Below are positions 16,598-25,162 of a stretch of DNA of 64,000 bases, piece after piece (the stretch's first letter is position 1; the number at the start of each line of letters is the position of its first letter). The notes under the pieces were generated by a model. The model did not search any database, was not told the origin of the DNA, and was given only the letters and a program-made list of their open reading frames with translations. A program made the position numbers and the translations under genes. Origin of the DNA: Aminobacter sp039907765 (GTDB lineage Bacteria; Pseudomonadota; Alphaproteobacteria; Rhizobiales; Rhizobiaceae); contig NZ_JARDJI010000014.1 of NCBI RefSeq assembly GCF_039907765.1, positions 1 to 64,000 of the forward strand. Reading direction: 5' to 3'.

Positions 16598-16925
16598 TGG
16601 CCGCCGCCGCTCGCTATAAAATATCGTTTAAAAAGAATTGGTTAGTGGCTTTTTCCGTTGACAGAAAGTCGGACTCATGGTTTCTTCAGAGTTGAGTAGA
16701 AGCGCCGACAATTGCTCACCGTCTGTTGGACGATGAGGCCGTGATGTCGATGCTCGCTACGGAAGAAACATCTGTCGGTTGCAGCCGCCCTGCGGCATCC
16801 GCACCGACTTTCCTTCCCTGTCATCGGCATTTCCTGAGATCGCGCATCCGTGCCGGCTTTTGGCAGGCATGGGGTCCATCGCGCGGCCCCGCATCGACCG
16901 GACCCTCTACGACAGGAGAATAAGG
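16598..16925 (+). promoter_or_regulatory. leader region of the amidohydrolase-UbiD-UbiX-XdhC operon
   Basis: About 330 bases without a convincing gene. It contains an AT-rich stretch (16615-16645) and TTGACA at 16658-16663, a good -35, with a weak TTTCTT 17 bases later. A GGAGAATAAGG site precedes the ATG at 16926. A plus-strand open frame runs through it into the amidohydrolase but its codons look random, so it is treated as leader. Confidence 0.4.
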
Positions 16926-17849
16926 ATGATCATTGATCTAAGCTGCTACCCCACCGATCTGGTGGACCTGGCTTGGCGCCACGACGGACCGCCGTTCACT
17001 GGCGACAAGCTTTTGAAGATGATGGACGGCCCGTATTATGTGAACGGCAAGCCGCGCCGCATCGACAAAGCCTTCATCCAGCCGCCGCAAGGCAACACCA
17101 TCTACACCCATGAAGTCATGGACCTGGAAGGCAAGGCCGCCATCCGCCAGTACATGGCCTATACGGAAAAGATGGTGACGGAGCACCCCGACCGTTTCCT
17201 CGGCTGCTTTGTCTACAACCCGCGCTACGGCACGCAGAACGGCGCCGAGGAAATCGAACGCTACGCCAAGGAGTTCGATTTCAAGATGGTGCAACTGCAG
17301 GCGAACATGCACGCCTATCGCCCCGACCGCGCGCTCGACTGGCTGCGTCCGGCCCTGAAGAAGTGCGCCGAGCTCGGCCTGATGGTGAAGGTGCACACCG
17401 GCGACGGCCCGTACTCGATCCCGACGGAGTTCTATCCGATCATCCGCGAGTTCCCGGAAGTGAACTTCATCCTCGCGCATTTCGGCGTGCAGACCGGCGG
17501 TGTCTACGTGTTCGAGCCGATGCAGATGGCGCTCGACACGCCGAGCGTCTACGTCGAATCCGGCTGGTGCCTCCAGTCGCGCATCGTCGAATTCGCCAAG
17601 GTTCTGCCCAAGCACAAGATCCTGTTCGGCTCCGATACACCGCCGAACGAGCCGGGCATGTGGATCAACCTGCTGGAAGTCCTCTGCCACGAGCCACCGC
17701 AAGGCCTCAACCTCGATGAGGATACGCTGGAGGATTACCTCGGCAACAACACCGCCCGCATGATCGGCCTCGAGCCGACCAGGCCTCCGGCGAGCGTCGA
17801 GGAAGCCGAAGCGTATCTGCGCCAGCACGGCGTCGCGCTTGCCGCGTAA
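16926..17849 (+). CDS. amidohydrolase-family protein lacking the N-terminal HxH metal motif
   Basis: A 307-residue TIM-barrel amidohydrolase-2-type protein related to ACMSD-like decarboxylases/hydrolases. It is clearly a paralogue of the next gene, sharing most motifs (KPRRID, NMHAYRPDRALDWLRPALKKCAELG, HTGDGPYSIPT, AHFGVQTGG, FGSDTPPNEPGMW). However, where the neighbour has DTHLHPT at residues 4-10, this one has DLSCYPT, so both metal-binding histidines of the HxH are replaced (by Ser and Tyr). The remaining His and Asp ligands persist. It may be a non-catalytic partner in a heteromer or may use a reduced metal site. The start is ATG at 16926 with AAGG upstream, ahead of the conserved MIID. 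Confidence 0.88.
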   Translation: MIIDLSCYPTDLVDLAWRHDGPPFTGDKLLKMMDGPYYVNGKPRRIDKAFIQPPQGNTIYTHEVMDLEGKAAIRQYMAYTEKMVTEHPDRFLGCFVYNPRYGTQNGAEEIERYAKEFDFKMVQLQANMHAYRPDRALDWLRPALKKCAELGLMVKVHTGDGPYSIPTEFYPIIREFPEVNFILAHFGVQTGGVYVFEPMQMALDTPSVYVESGWCLQSRIVEFAKVLPKHKILFGSDTPPNEPGMWINLLEVLCHEPPQGLNLDEDTLEDYLGNNTARMIGLEPTRPPASVEEAEAYLRQHGVALAA

Positions 17850-17867
17850 AACTGAACGGAGTGAACA

Positions 17868-18812
17868 ATGATCATCGATACCCATCTTCACCCGACGAAC
17901 CTCGTGGACGAGGCGTGGCGTCATACCGGTTCGCCCTTCACGGGTGAGCGCATGCTGAAACTGATGGACGGCCCCTACATGATCAACGGCAAGCCGCGCC
18001 GGATCGACATGGGCTTCATCCAGCCGCCACCGGGCAACACCGGCTACCGCGACGGCAACCGCAAGGGCCGCGACGGCATTCGCGACTACATGGCCTACTG
18101 CGCCGAGCTTTGCCAGACGTACCCGGACCGCTTCATCGGCAACTTCAACTACAACCCGCGCTGGGGACCTGAGAACGGCGCGGCGGAGCTGGAATTCCAC
18201 GTCAAGGAATACGGCTTCAAAATGCTGAAGCTGCACGCCAACATGCACGGATATCGTCCCGACCGCGCGCTCGACTGGCTGCGGCCGGCGATGAAAAAGT
18301 GCGCCGAGCTCGGCGTGGTCGTGCTGATCCACACCGGCGACGGCCCGTACACGATCCCGACGATGTTCTACCCGATCATCCGCGAATTCCCGATGGTCAA
18401 CTTCATCATCGGCCATTTCGGCATCCAGACGGGCGGCAACTACTCGTTCGAATCTTTCTGGATGGCGATGGATACGCCGAACGTCTATTGCGAATCCGGA
18501 TGGTGCTTCCAGTCGCGCATTGTGGAGTTCGCCCAGCAACTGCCAAAGAACAAAATCGTCTTCGGCACGGACAGTCCGCCGAACGATCCGGGCATGTGGC
18601 TGCGCGAGCTGGAAGTGCTTTGCAAGGATCCCCCGCATGGCATCAACCTCTCCGAAGACGACCTGGAAGGCTACCTCGGAAACAACATCGCCAAGCTCGT
18701 CGGCATCGATCCTTCGCCGCCGCCGCGTGACGTGAAGGACGCCCAGGCACGCCTGAAGGACTCTTACGCCGGCGTCGATCGCGTCACCGGCAGGCATCTG
18801 GAATTCGCCTGA
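17868..18812 (+). CDS. amidohydrolase-family metal-dependent hydrolase/decarboxylase
   Basis: A 314-residue TIM-barrel enzyme with an intact amidohydrolase metal set: HLH at residues 6-8 (MIIDTHLHPT), HTGDG in mid-protein, GHFG, and FGTDSPPND carrying the catalytic Asp. Members of this group act on ring-cleavage products or lactones (ACMSD, 4-oxalomesaconate hydratase, PDC/LigI-like hydrolases). It is a tandem paralogue of the preceding protein, 18 bases away with its own GGAG-like site. Followed by a hairpin and a UbiD decarboxylase, which suggests a pathway for a carboxylated ring compound. The exact substrate is unknown. Confidence 0.92.
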   Translation: MIIDTHLHPTNLVDEAWRHTGSPFTGERMLKLMDGPYMINGKPRRIDMGFIQPPPGNTGYRDGNRKGRDGIRDYMAYCAELCQTYPDRFIGNFNYNPRWGPENGAAELEFHVKEYGFKMLKLHANMHGYRPDRALDWLRPAMKKCAELGVVVLIHTGDGPYTIPTMFYPIIREFPMVNFIIGHFGIQTGGNYSFESFWMAMDTPNVYCESGWCFQSRIVEFAQQLPKNKIVFGTDSPPNDPGMWLRELEVLCKDPPHGINLSEDDLEGYLGNNIAKLVGIDPSPPPRDVKDAQARLKDSYAGVDRVTGRHLEFA

Positions 18813-18822
18813 TCTGACGACT

Positions 18823-18844
18823 GCGGCGCCCTTCGGGGCGCCGC
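18823..18844. terminator. strong UUCG-loop hairpin before ubiD
   Basis: GCGGCGCCC (18823-18831), a TTCG loop and GGGCGCCGC (18836-18844) form a perfect 9-bp stem with an exceptionally stable tetraloop. It has no T-tract; it may be an mRNA-stabilising or attenuating element inside the operon. Confidence 0.55.
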
Positions 18845-18874
18845 TATCCACGCGCAGCAACCCGAGGCCGAGAT

Positions 18875-20248
18875 ATGACCCAGTACCACAGGCAAGACGT
18901 CCGCTGCTTCCTGGCCGACTACCGGGCACAGCATCCCGAGGACGTCATCACCATCGACCGGCCGGTCTCGGACGATCAGGACGCAACTGCTCTGATATGG
19001 AACCTTGCGGACAAGGGGCAGCATCCCATGCTGCATCTCAAGAATGTCAGCGGTATCGGCGCGGAAGTCGTCTGTAACATTTTTGCCTCGCGCGACCGCA
19101 TCGCCCGTCTGCTCGGCACGACCGCCGACAAGCTGCACGAAGCCTACCAGGCCCTCTCCAACCGTCCGTTCACGCCGGAGATTCTGGAACGCGGCCCGAT
19201 CACCGAGGAGATCATTTCCGGCGATGCCGTCGACCTGCATGCATTGCCGATGCTCAAGCATTTCGACACCGACCGTGCGAAGTACATTACGTCAGGCATC
19301 ATCATAGGCGAGCACCCGGAAACCGGTGCTGGCAATCTCAGCTATCACCGCGCCATGATCCATTCGAAGAATTCGCTCGCGACCTCGCTACATTCGCGCG
19401 GCCATTTCTGGCGCCTGATGAACATGGCAAAGGAGAAGGGCGAGCCGATGCCGGTCGCCATGGTGATCGGCGGCCATCCGCTGTTCATGATCGCCGCCTC
19501 CGCCCGTCTTGCCTTCGGCGAGGACGAGCGCGATGTCGCCGGCGGCCTGATGGGCGAACCCCTGCAGGTGGTGCGCACCCCGAAATACGGCATCCGCGTG
19601 CCCGCCCATGCCGAGATCGTGCTGGAGGGCGTGCTGGATCCCGAGGCCCATGTGGAGGAGGGGCCGTTCGGCGAGTTCACCGGTTATTCCTCCGACCGTT
19701 CGACCAACAACCTCTTCACCGTGGAAACCATCATGCGCCGGCGTGATCCGATCCTCGTTTCCGTTGCCGGTGGCAATTCGGCCGAGCATCTTAATCTCGG
19801 CCGCGTACCGCGCGAGGCAGAGGTAGTGGAAAAGCTGAAGGCGCGTTTCCCCTCGATCACCGCCGTGCACTACCCGTCCTCTGGCACCCATTTCCACGCC
19901 TATATCGCGATGAACCAGACGCGCGAGGGCGAGGCGCGGCAGGTCATGCTCGGCCTGCTCGGCTGGGACCAATACCTCAAGACCGTCGTGGTTGTGGACG
20001 CCGATGTCGACATCACCCGCGATAGCGAAGTGCTCTGGGCGCTTGCCACCCATTTCCAGCCGCACAAGGATGTAGTGATCATCGAGGGCCTGCCGGGCAA
20101 CGCGCTCGATCCTTCGGCGAGCGGCATCGGCACGACCTCGCGCATGGGCCTCGATGCGACACGCGGCCCGAACTTCCACGGCGTTCGCGCCCGCATCAGC
20201 GACGAGGCCTCCGCCCGCGCTGCCGCACTCCTCAAAAGCGTGGGATAG
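18875..20248 (+). CDS. UbiD-family prenylated-FMN-dependent (de)carboxylase
   Basis: A 457-residue UbiD-type protein. Recognisable pieces are the N-terminal FLADYRAQ, GNLSYHRAMIHSKN and GHPLFMIAASA, EGPFGEFTGYSSDRSTNN (the conserved E/R-containing active-site strip) and GTTSRMGLDATRG. UbiD enzymes add or remove CO2 on aromatic, heteroaromatic or enoic acids using prenylated FMN supplied by UbiX, whose gene follows 3 bases later. In this operon the substrate is probably a carboxylated heterocycle; ubiquinone biosynthesis is unlikely given the catabolic context. The ATG at 18875 follows GAGG-like bases. Confidence 0.93.
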   Translation: MTQYHRQDVRCFLADYRAQHPEDVITIDRPVSDDQDATALIWNLADKGQHPMLHLKNVSGIGAEVVCNIFASRDRIARLLGTTADKLHEAYQALSNRPFTPEILERGPITEEIISGDAVDLHALPMLKHFDTDRAKYITSGIIIGEHPETGAGNLSYHRAMIHSKNSLATSLHSRGHFWRLMNMAKEKGEPMPVAMVIGGHPLFMIAASARLAFGEDERDVAGGLMGEPLQVVRTPKYGIRVPAHAEIVLEGVLDPEAHVEEGPFGEFTGYSSDRSTNNLFTVETIMRRRDPILVSVAGGNSAEHLNLGRVPREAEVVEKLKARFPSITAVHYPSSGTHFHAYIAMNQTREGEARQVMLGLLGWDQYLKTVVVVDADVDITRDSEVLWALATHFQPHKDVVIIEGLPGNALDPSASGIGTTSRMGLDATRGPNFHGVRARISDEASARAAALLKSVG

Positions 20249-20251
20249 GTC

Positions 20252-20836
20252 ATGACGACGCGGCCAAGACGCATGATCGTCGGCATTTCGGGCGCTTCCG
20301 GCATGGTCTACGGCAAGCGTATCCTCGAAGTGCTGCGCGACCTCGAGATCGAGACGCACCTGATCATGTCGCGCGCCGCCTGCATCACGCTCGCGGCCGA
20401 GGTGGATTTCACCAAGCAGGATCTGGAAGCGCTGGCGACGACCACCCATTCCAACAAGGATATCGGCGCGGTCTGTTCCTCCGGTTCCTACAAGACACTC
20501 GGCATGATCGTCGCCCCTTGTTCGGTGAAGACCATGGCGGAAATTGCAACGGGCACGACTGACAACCTCCTCTCCCGCGCCGCCGACGTAGTGCTGAAGG
20601 AGCGCCGCCGCCTCGTCTTGATGTTGCGCGAGACACCGCTGCATCTCGGCCATATCCGCAACATGGCGCAGGTCACCGAAATGGGCGGCATCATCTATCC
20701 GCCGGTTCCGGCCTTCTACGCCAAGCCGCAGAGCCTTGAAGAGATGGTCGACCATACCGTCGGCCGGGTGCTCGACCTCTTCGATCTCGACCCCGGCATC
20801 GTACGCCGCTGGCAGGGAACGCAGGGAGGGGAATGA
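20252..20836 (+). CDS. ubiX: UbiX-family flavin prenyltransferase
   Basis: A 194-residue protein with the ISGASGMVYGKRILEVL FMN-binding motif at the N-terminus, SRAAC, CSSGSYKTLGMIVAPCS in mid-protein, and a C-terminal RRLVLMLRETPLHLGHIRNM active-site region, all diagnostic of flavin prenyltransferases. The enzyme makes prenyl-FMN for UbiD. It lies 3 bases after ubiD and directly before xdhC, so the operon supplies the cofactor for its own decarboxylase. Confidence 0.95.
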   Translation: MTTRPRRMIVGISGASGMVYGKRILEVLRDLEIETHLIMSRAACITLAAEVDFTKQDLEALATTTHSNKDIGAVCSSGSYKTLGMIVAPCSVKTMAEIATGTTDNLLSRAADVVLKERRRLVLMLRETPLHLGHIRNMAQVTEMGGIIYPPVPAFYAKPQSLEEMVDHTVGRVLDLFDLDPGIVRRWQGTQGGE

Positions 20837-20837
20837 T

Positions 20838-21884
20838 ATGGCTACCCGCATTGCCAGCGAGCTGAAAACGCTCGCGCCAGAACCCAGCGCCGCCTTTCTC
20901 TCGGATGATGCCATGGATGTACTGGCGTTCGCCGCTGAGGCGCTCGAACAGGGCCAAGACGCAGCCCTGGTCACGCTCGTTGAAATCCACGGCGGCGCTG
21001 CCCGCGCCATCGGCGCGCAGATGGCGGTGCGCGATGACGGCCTTTATTGCGGTTTCGTCTCCGGCGGCTGCACCGAAGCGGCCGTGGCCGCTGACGCCGT
21101 AACAGCTCTCCAGAAAGGTAACGATCGCAAGCTTCGCCTCGGCGAAGGCTCGCCCTTCTTCGACATCGTGCTGCCCTGCGGCGGCGGCATCACGCTGGCT
21201 ACCCACGTCCTGCGAGATGCCATCGCGCTCCGCCACATGCTTGCAACGCTGCACCGCCGCGCACCCGGGCGCCTCCGGTACCATCCTGGCAGGCAGGCTC
21301 TTTTCTTCGAGCCAGGGGAGGGCTTGAGTGGCTGGGAGGGAGAGGAATTTGTGCGCGTCTACCACCCGCGGCAGCGGATGCTTCTTGCCGGCACGCCCCT
21401 GGAGGCTGGAGTGGTGGCGCGTGTGGCGGAAGTATCCGGTTTTGAGATCGTCAAGGTCGAACGGGGCCAAGCTCCATCGCCGGACCAGCTGGACGCGGAC
21501 ACGGCAGTCGTGCTCCTCTTCCATGACATCGACCGTGAATTGCCGCTGCTCGAGGCCGCGCTCGCCTCACCCGCCTTCTACATCGGCGCTCTGGGAAGCC
21601 GCCGTACCCACGCAAAACGTTGTGAGACCTTGCGCGAGCGCGGTCACGGCGAAGCCACGCTTGCCCGGATCAAGGCGCCTATCGGTATCTTCGACAAGGC
21701 GACAGATGCAAACTCGCTTGCCCTTTCGGTGGTCGCCGACCTCGCGCGGGCAAGATTGTTCCACATCAAGGGCAAGATCCCGACCGACCCGACGGTCGCC
21801 CGGACGCTTGCGCTCAACACCATCAACAACTGCTTAGACCCCGTCCACACACGTGGACGCATCACAAATGCGGTGGTCGACTAG
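20838..21884 (+). CDS. xdhC: XdhC/CoxI-family molybdenum hydroxylase maturation protein
   Basis: A 348-residue XdhC-like protein. The N-terminal XdhC_CoxI domain shows ALVTLVEIHGGAARAIGAQM and GFVSGGCTEAAVAADA; the C-terminal Rossmann-type domain shows FYIGALGSRRTHAKRCETL. XdhC binds and helps sulfurate and insert the molybdenum cofactor into hydroxylases such as the one at 11756-15401. The ATG at 20838 follows GGAGGGGAATGAT and is 1 base after the UbiX stop. A frame starting at 20736 overlaps UbiX and is rejected. It links the hydroxylase and UbiD operons functionally. Confidence 0.92.
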   Translation: MATRIASELKTLAPEPSAAFLSDDAMDVLAFAAEALEQGQDAALVTLVEIHGGAARAIGAQMAVRDDGLYCGFVSGGCTEAAVAADAVTALQKGNDRKLRLGEGSPFFDIVLPCGGGITLATHVLRDAIALRHMLATLHRRAPGRLRYHPGRQALFFEPGEGLSGWEGEEFVRVYHPRQRMLLAGTPLEAGVVARVAEVSGFEIVKVERGQAPSPDQLDADTAVVLLFHDIDRELPLLEAALASPAFYIGALGSRRTHAKRCETLRERGHGEATLARIKAPIGIFDKATDANSLALSVVADLARARLFHIKGKIPTDPTVARTLALNTINNCLDPVHTRGRITNAVVD

Positions 21885-21955
21885 CGATACGTCCGGGCTT
21901 TCCGCGGGCCGCAAGCCTCCCAGCTTGTCCAGCGTGTTCCCAAAGCCCGGCGTAG

Positions 21956-22004
21956 GCCGGCGACGCATTCGGGGGCTCCCACAAGGCTTCCTTGCGTCGC
22001 CGGC
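21956..22004. terminator. 12-bp stem-loop after xdhC
   Basis: GCCGGCGACGCA (21956-21967) and TGCGTCGCCGGC (21993-22004) form a perfect 12-bp stem around a 25-base loop, about 70 bases after the xdhC stop. It may end the operon or be a dispersed palindrome. Confidence 0.5.
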
Positions 22005-22057
22005 TCCTTATCCTGCCCTGCCTGCAGTCACAGCCAATCGTTTTGAAAGGCGAACCG

Positions 22058-22540
22058 ATGAAGAGCGTTTCCACGCTACGAGCGAACGGCAGTATCCAAG
22101 GTGCCTGTCCTGAAGGGGCGGAGCTGTCCTTCTCAAATCGCATCGAACTGACATCTCGCGCGCTGATCAGGGATGAGCGCGGCAGCGTCCTGCTGGTCAG
22201 GTCCAAGAATTCGGCCGACTGTCTATGGCAGATGCCTGGTCGCCAGATAGGGCACGGAGAAAGCTGCGCCATGTCGATTGTTCGATGCCTTCACGACGAT
22301 CTGGGAATCCTGGCATGGCCAGTCTCGGCAGTTTTCATAAATGACCAGTTCGACAACGTTGCCGGCCACCACACACTTTCGATCACCTATGCGGTTTCCA
22401 TACTCTCCGGAGAACCGCGTGTGACAGCCTCTGGGCAATTGGATGAGGCGCGATGGTTTGGTCAACCGCCCGAAGGTGTCGCCGAAGAGACTGTCTGCGC
22501 GCTGGGGAGTCGTGACATCGTAATGTTCAGAGCGTCCTGA
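22058..22540 (+). CDS. Nudix-domain-like protein with degenerate Nudix box
   Basis: A 160-residue protein with a Nudix-like fold: LTSRALIRDERGSVLLVRS, then LWQMPGRQIGHGES and, at the box position, RCLHDDLGI instead of the canonical REUxEExGU. The first Glu after Arg is Cys and the EE pair is DD, so Mg-dependent hydrolysis may be altered or lost. The C-terminal part (SITYAVSI, ARWFGQPPEGV) matches the usual Nudix end. The start at 22058 (MKSVSTL) follows GGCGAACCG; the frame start at 21992 lies inside the hairpin. A role in the pathway, such as cleaning up a nucleotide derivative, is only a guess. Confidence 0.72.
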   Translation: MKSVSTLRANGSIQGACPEGAELSFSNRIELTSRALIRDERGSVLLVRSKNSADCLWQMPGRQIGHGESCAMSIVRCLHDDLGILAWPVSAVFINDQFDNVAGHHTLSITYAVSILSGEPRVTASGQLDEARWFGQPPEGVAEETVCALGSRDIVMFRAS

Positions 22541-22599
22541 CAGGTCGAGGCCAGCCTTAGGCTCAACGAAAACCATGTGACGACGCCTGGATCGTACAC

Positions 22600-23523
22600 C
22601 TAAGTGTGACCGAGCGTGCTTGCGCCAGCATTTTCGGTTTGCATCGCCGCCACGAAGGCCGCTTTCAAATGTTCTGCTGCCGGCGACAGGCTGTGATGGC
22701 GCCGCTGCAACAGGGAGACATTGCGCATTACGGTCGGGTCGACGAGATCCACGGTGGTTACGCGCACCGCTGACGCCAGTTGGCTGGAATTCTCCGGCAA
22801 CACGGCCACGCCCATGCCGGCGGAGATCATGCTGATGGCGGTGGTCGAGAAGCGCACTTCGTATTTTGGCTGGAAATTGGGCACAACACGGATCAGGTTG
22901 TGCTCGACAATGCTCCGAAGCGGATTCGCGGCTGCGAGTGTAATGAGAGTCTCGTCCTTCAACTCGGCCCAGCGCACGGATTTTTGCCTGGCGAAACGAT
23001 GGTCTTCCCGGCAGACCAGCATGAGCTTGTCGCGCATGAGAGGCGTAGCGGTGATTTCGGGATCGTCTTCCGAGAGCGTGCCGATGGCGATATCGACCTC
23101 GTTACGCTTGAGCGCCGGGCTGATTGCCTCTTCCGGCATGTCGCGGATGCTGACCAGGATTTCGGGATGCATGCTCACGAACGCTGCGATGATAGGCGGC
23201 ACAATGGTGGCAGCGAGCACGATTGCGGCAGCGATTGTCACCTGGCCGCGCTTCAACGAGGCGTTGTCGCGCATGTCGCCAACCGCAAGCTCCAGGTCTT
23301 TCAGTATCTTGCGGGCCTGCGGCAGGAACTCCTGGCCCACGAGGGTGAGCGAAACCATGCGGGTGTGGCGGTCAAACAGGCGGACGCCGATCTCCGATTC
23401 CAGGTCTCGAATGACTATGCTGACGGCCGACTGCGTAAGGTGGAGGCTTCGGGCGGCAAGATTGAATTGGCCGAGTTCGGCCACGGCGATGAAGGCCCTG
23501 AGTTGCCGCAGCGTTATGTTCAT
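22600..23523 (-). CDS. LysR-family transcriptional regulator, second copy
   Basis: A 307-residue LysR-type regulator: HTH at residues 3-62 (LRQLRAFIAVAELGQFNLAARSL, TQSAVSIVIRDLESEIG, LFDRHTRM) and an effector domain to about 290. It lies downstream of, and on the same strand as, the nucleoside-type ABC importer operon, so it may be the last gene of that operon or have its own promoter in the 88-base gap at 23524-23611. Similarity to the LysR at 9208 (LFDRHTR, SEDDPE, LSPAA) suggests paralogues controlling two parts of the same pathway. Confidence 0.9.
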   Translation of the reverse strand: MNITLRQLRAFIAVAELGQFNLAARSLHLTQSAVSIVIRDLESEIGVRLFDRHTRMVSLTLVGQEFLPQARKILKDLELAVGDMRDNASLKRGQVTIAAAIVLAATIVPPIIAAFVSMHPEILVSIRDMPEEAISPALKRNEVDIAIGTLSEDDPEITATPLMRDKLMLVCREDHRFARQKSVRWAELKDETLITLAAANPLRSIVEHNLIRVVPNFQPKYEVRFSTTAISMISAGMGVAVLPENSSQLASAVRVTTVDLVDPTVMRNVSLLQRRHHSLSPAAEHLKAAFVAAMQTENAGASTLGHT

Positions 23524-23611
23524 TTAGAGCCACTCACCTTTCGGGACTCGGAGGGTCCGCTACCCATGTCGAATGGTTTGTTGTCACCGAACGATGTCAT
23601 AGCCCTCCTGT

Positions 23612-25162
23612 CTAGCTGGCATGTGTCGGTAGTACTACATTCGCCGTCTCGCCGGCCATCAGCAGGCCAAGTTCGTCAAGGCGGGTGCGGTCCGGCGGCA
23701 GTTCGCCGAGGAGTTCGCCGTGGAACATCACGAGGATGCGATCGCAGATCGCGAAGAGTTCCTCGAGTTCAGTGGAGATGAGCAGAATGGCGCGGCCGTT
23801 GTCGCGCTGTTTCAGCATCTCCTCCATCACGAATTCCATGGCGCCGATATCGATGCCTCGGGCGAGCTGGTTGACGAGGATGAAATCCGGGTTGCGGGCA
23901 AGTTCGCGCGCTACCACCAGCTTCTGCTGGTTGCCGCCAGAGAGCGCGCCGATCGGCTGATCCTCGTCGCGGCTTTTTATGCGAAACCGCTTGATGAGAT
24001 CGCGAGTGTGTTCGCCGATGACCCCACGGTTCAACATACCGTGGCTGGCGAAAGGCTTCTGATCGTAGCGCTGGAGGATTGTGTTTTCGCTGAGCGACAT
24101 CGAGGCCACGATGCCGTGTTTGTGCCGGTCCTCTGGGATGTGTGAGAAGCTGCTGGCATTGATGCGGGCCGGGTCGAGGCCGGTAATGTCCTTGCCGTTC
24201 AGCATCACGCGGCCGCTGTCGACCGGCAACAGACCGGAAAGCGCTAACGACAGTTCCGTCTGACCGTTGCCGGACACGCCGGCAATGCCGACGATCTCGC
24301 CGGAGCGCACGTTCAGGCTTACGCCGCGCACGGCGGGAAGGCCGGTCTCGGCGCGGCAGGTGAGGTTGTCGACCGACAGCACAATGTGGCCGGGCGGTTC
24401 GGGGCTACGCGGCAGCTCCATGCGCACGTCGCGGCCGACCATCATGCGGGCAAGCTCGCGCGCATTCGTCTCGCCGACATTGACCGTGTGCACGACACGC
24501 CCATCGCGCATGACGCTGATGCGATTGCTGACGCGCATCACCTCATCGAGCTTGTGCGAGATGAAGACGACCGTCTTGCCGTCCTTGGCGAGGTCTCCCA
24601 TCAACGAAAGCAGGCGGTCGGTCTCCTGTGGGGTGAGCACGGCTGTCGGCTCGTCGAGGATGAGCAGGTCGATGCCGTGGAACAGGACTTTCAGGATTTC
24701 CACTCTCTGCTGCTCGCCGACCGAAAGGTCTTCGATGACGGCGTCCGGACGCACGTCGAGGGCGTAGCGATCCGAAAGCTCGCGGATTTTTGCGTGGACC
24801 TCGTCCATGTCGTTAATGACACGCAACGGAGATCCCTGGCCGAGAATGTAGTTTTCCGCCACCGTCAGGTTCGGCACGAGCATGAAATGCTGGTGCACCA
24901 TGCCGATGCGCTGGCGGATCGCCTCGCGCGGGCTGTCAAAGCGAACTAACTGGCCCTTGAAGACGATCTCGCCTTCGTCGGGCCGAACCATCCCGCAGAT
25001 CATGCTCATCAGAACGCTCTTGCCCGCACCGTTCTCGCCAAGCAGCGAGTGGATCTCGCCCTCCTCGATTTCCAGTGACACGCCATCGCTGGCAACGATC
25101 GGCCCGAAGCGCTTGCGGATGTTCTCGACGCGCAGGAAGGGTTTCTGAGACATATCCGTCAC
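23612..25162 (-). CDS. nucleoside/nucleobase-type ABC importer ATPase with two ATP-binding domains
   Basis: A 516-residue duplicated ATPase of the sugar/nucleoside importer class. Domain 1 has Walker A GENGAGKSVLMSM, signature LSVGEQQRVEIL and Walker B LLILDEPTAVL; domain 2 has the degenerate GVSGNGQTEL Walker A, signature LSGGNQQKLVVAREL and a Walker B-like FILVNQLARGIDIG. With two permeases and BMP-type binding proteins this is the BmpA/NupABC-like arrangement that imports purine nucleosides or related compounds. The start overlaps the permease stop by ATGA (25159-25162). Confidence 0.95.
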   Translation of the reverse strand: MTDMSQKPFLRVENIRKRFGPIVASDGVSLEIEEGEIHSLLGENGAGKSVLMSMICGMVRPDEGEIVFKGQLVRFDSPREAIRQRIGMVHQHFMLVPNLTVAENYILGQGSPLRVINDMDEVHAKIRELSDRYALDVRPDAVIEDLSVGEQQRVEILKVLFHGIDLLILDEPTAVLTPQETDRLLSLMGDLAKDGKTVVFISHKLDEVMRVSNRISVMRDGRVVHTVNVGETNARELARMMVGRDVRMELPRSPEPPGHIVLSVDNLTCRAETGLPAVRGVSLNVRSGEIVGIAGVSGNGQTELSLALSGLLPVDSGRVMLNGKDITGLDPARINASSFSHIPEDRHKHGIVASMSLSENTILQRYDQKPFASHGMLNRGVIGEHTRDLIKRFRIKSRDEDQPIGALSGGNQQKLVVARELARNPDFILVNQLARGIDIGAMEFVMEEMLKQRDNGRAILLISTELEELFAICDRILVMFHGELLGELPPDRTRLDELGLLMAGETANVVLPTHAS

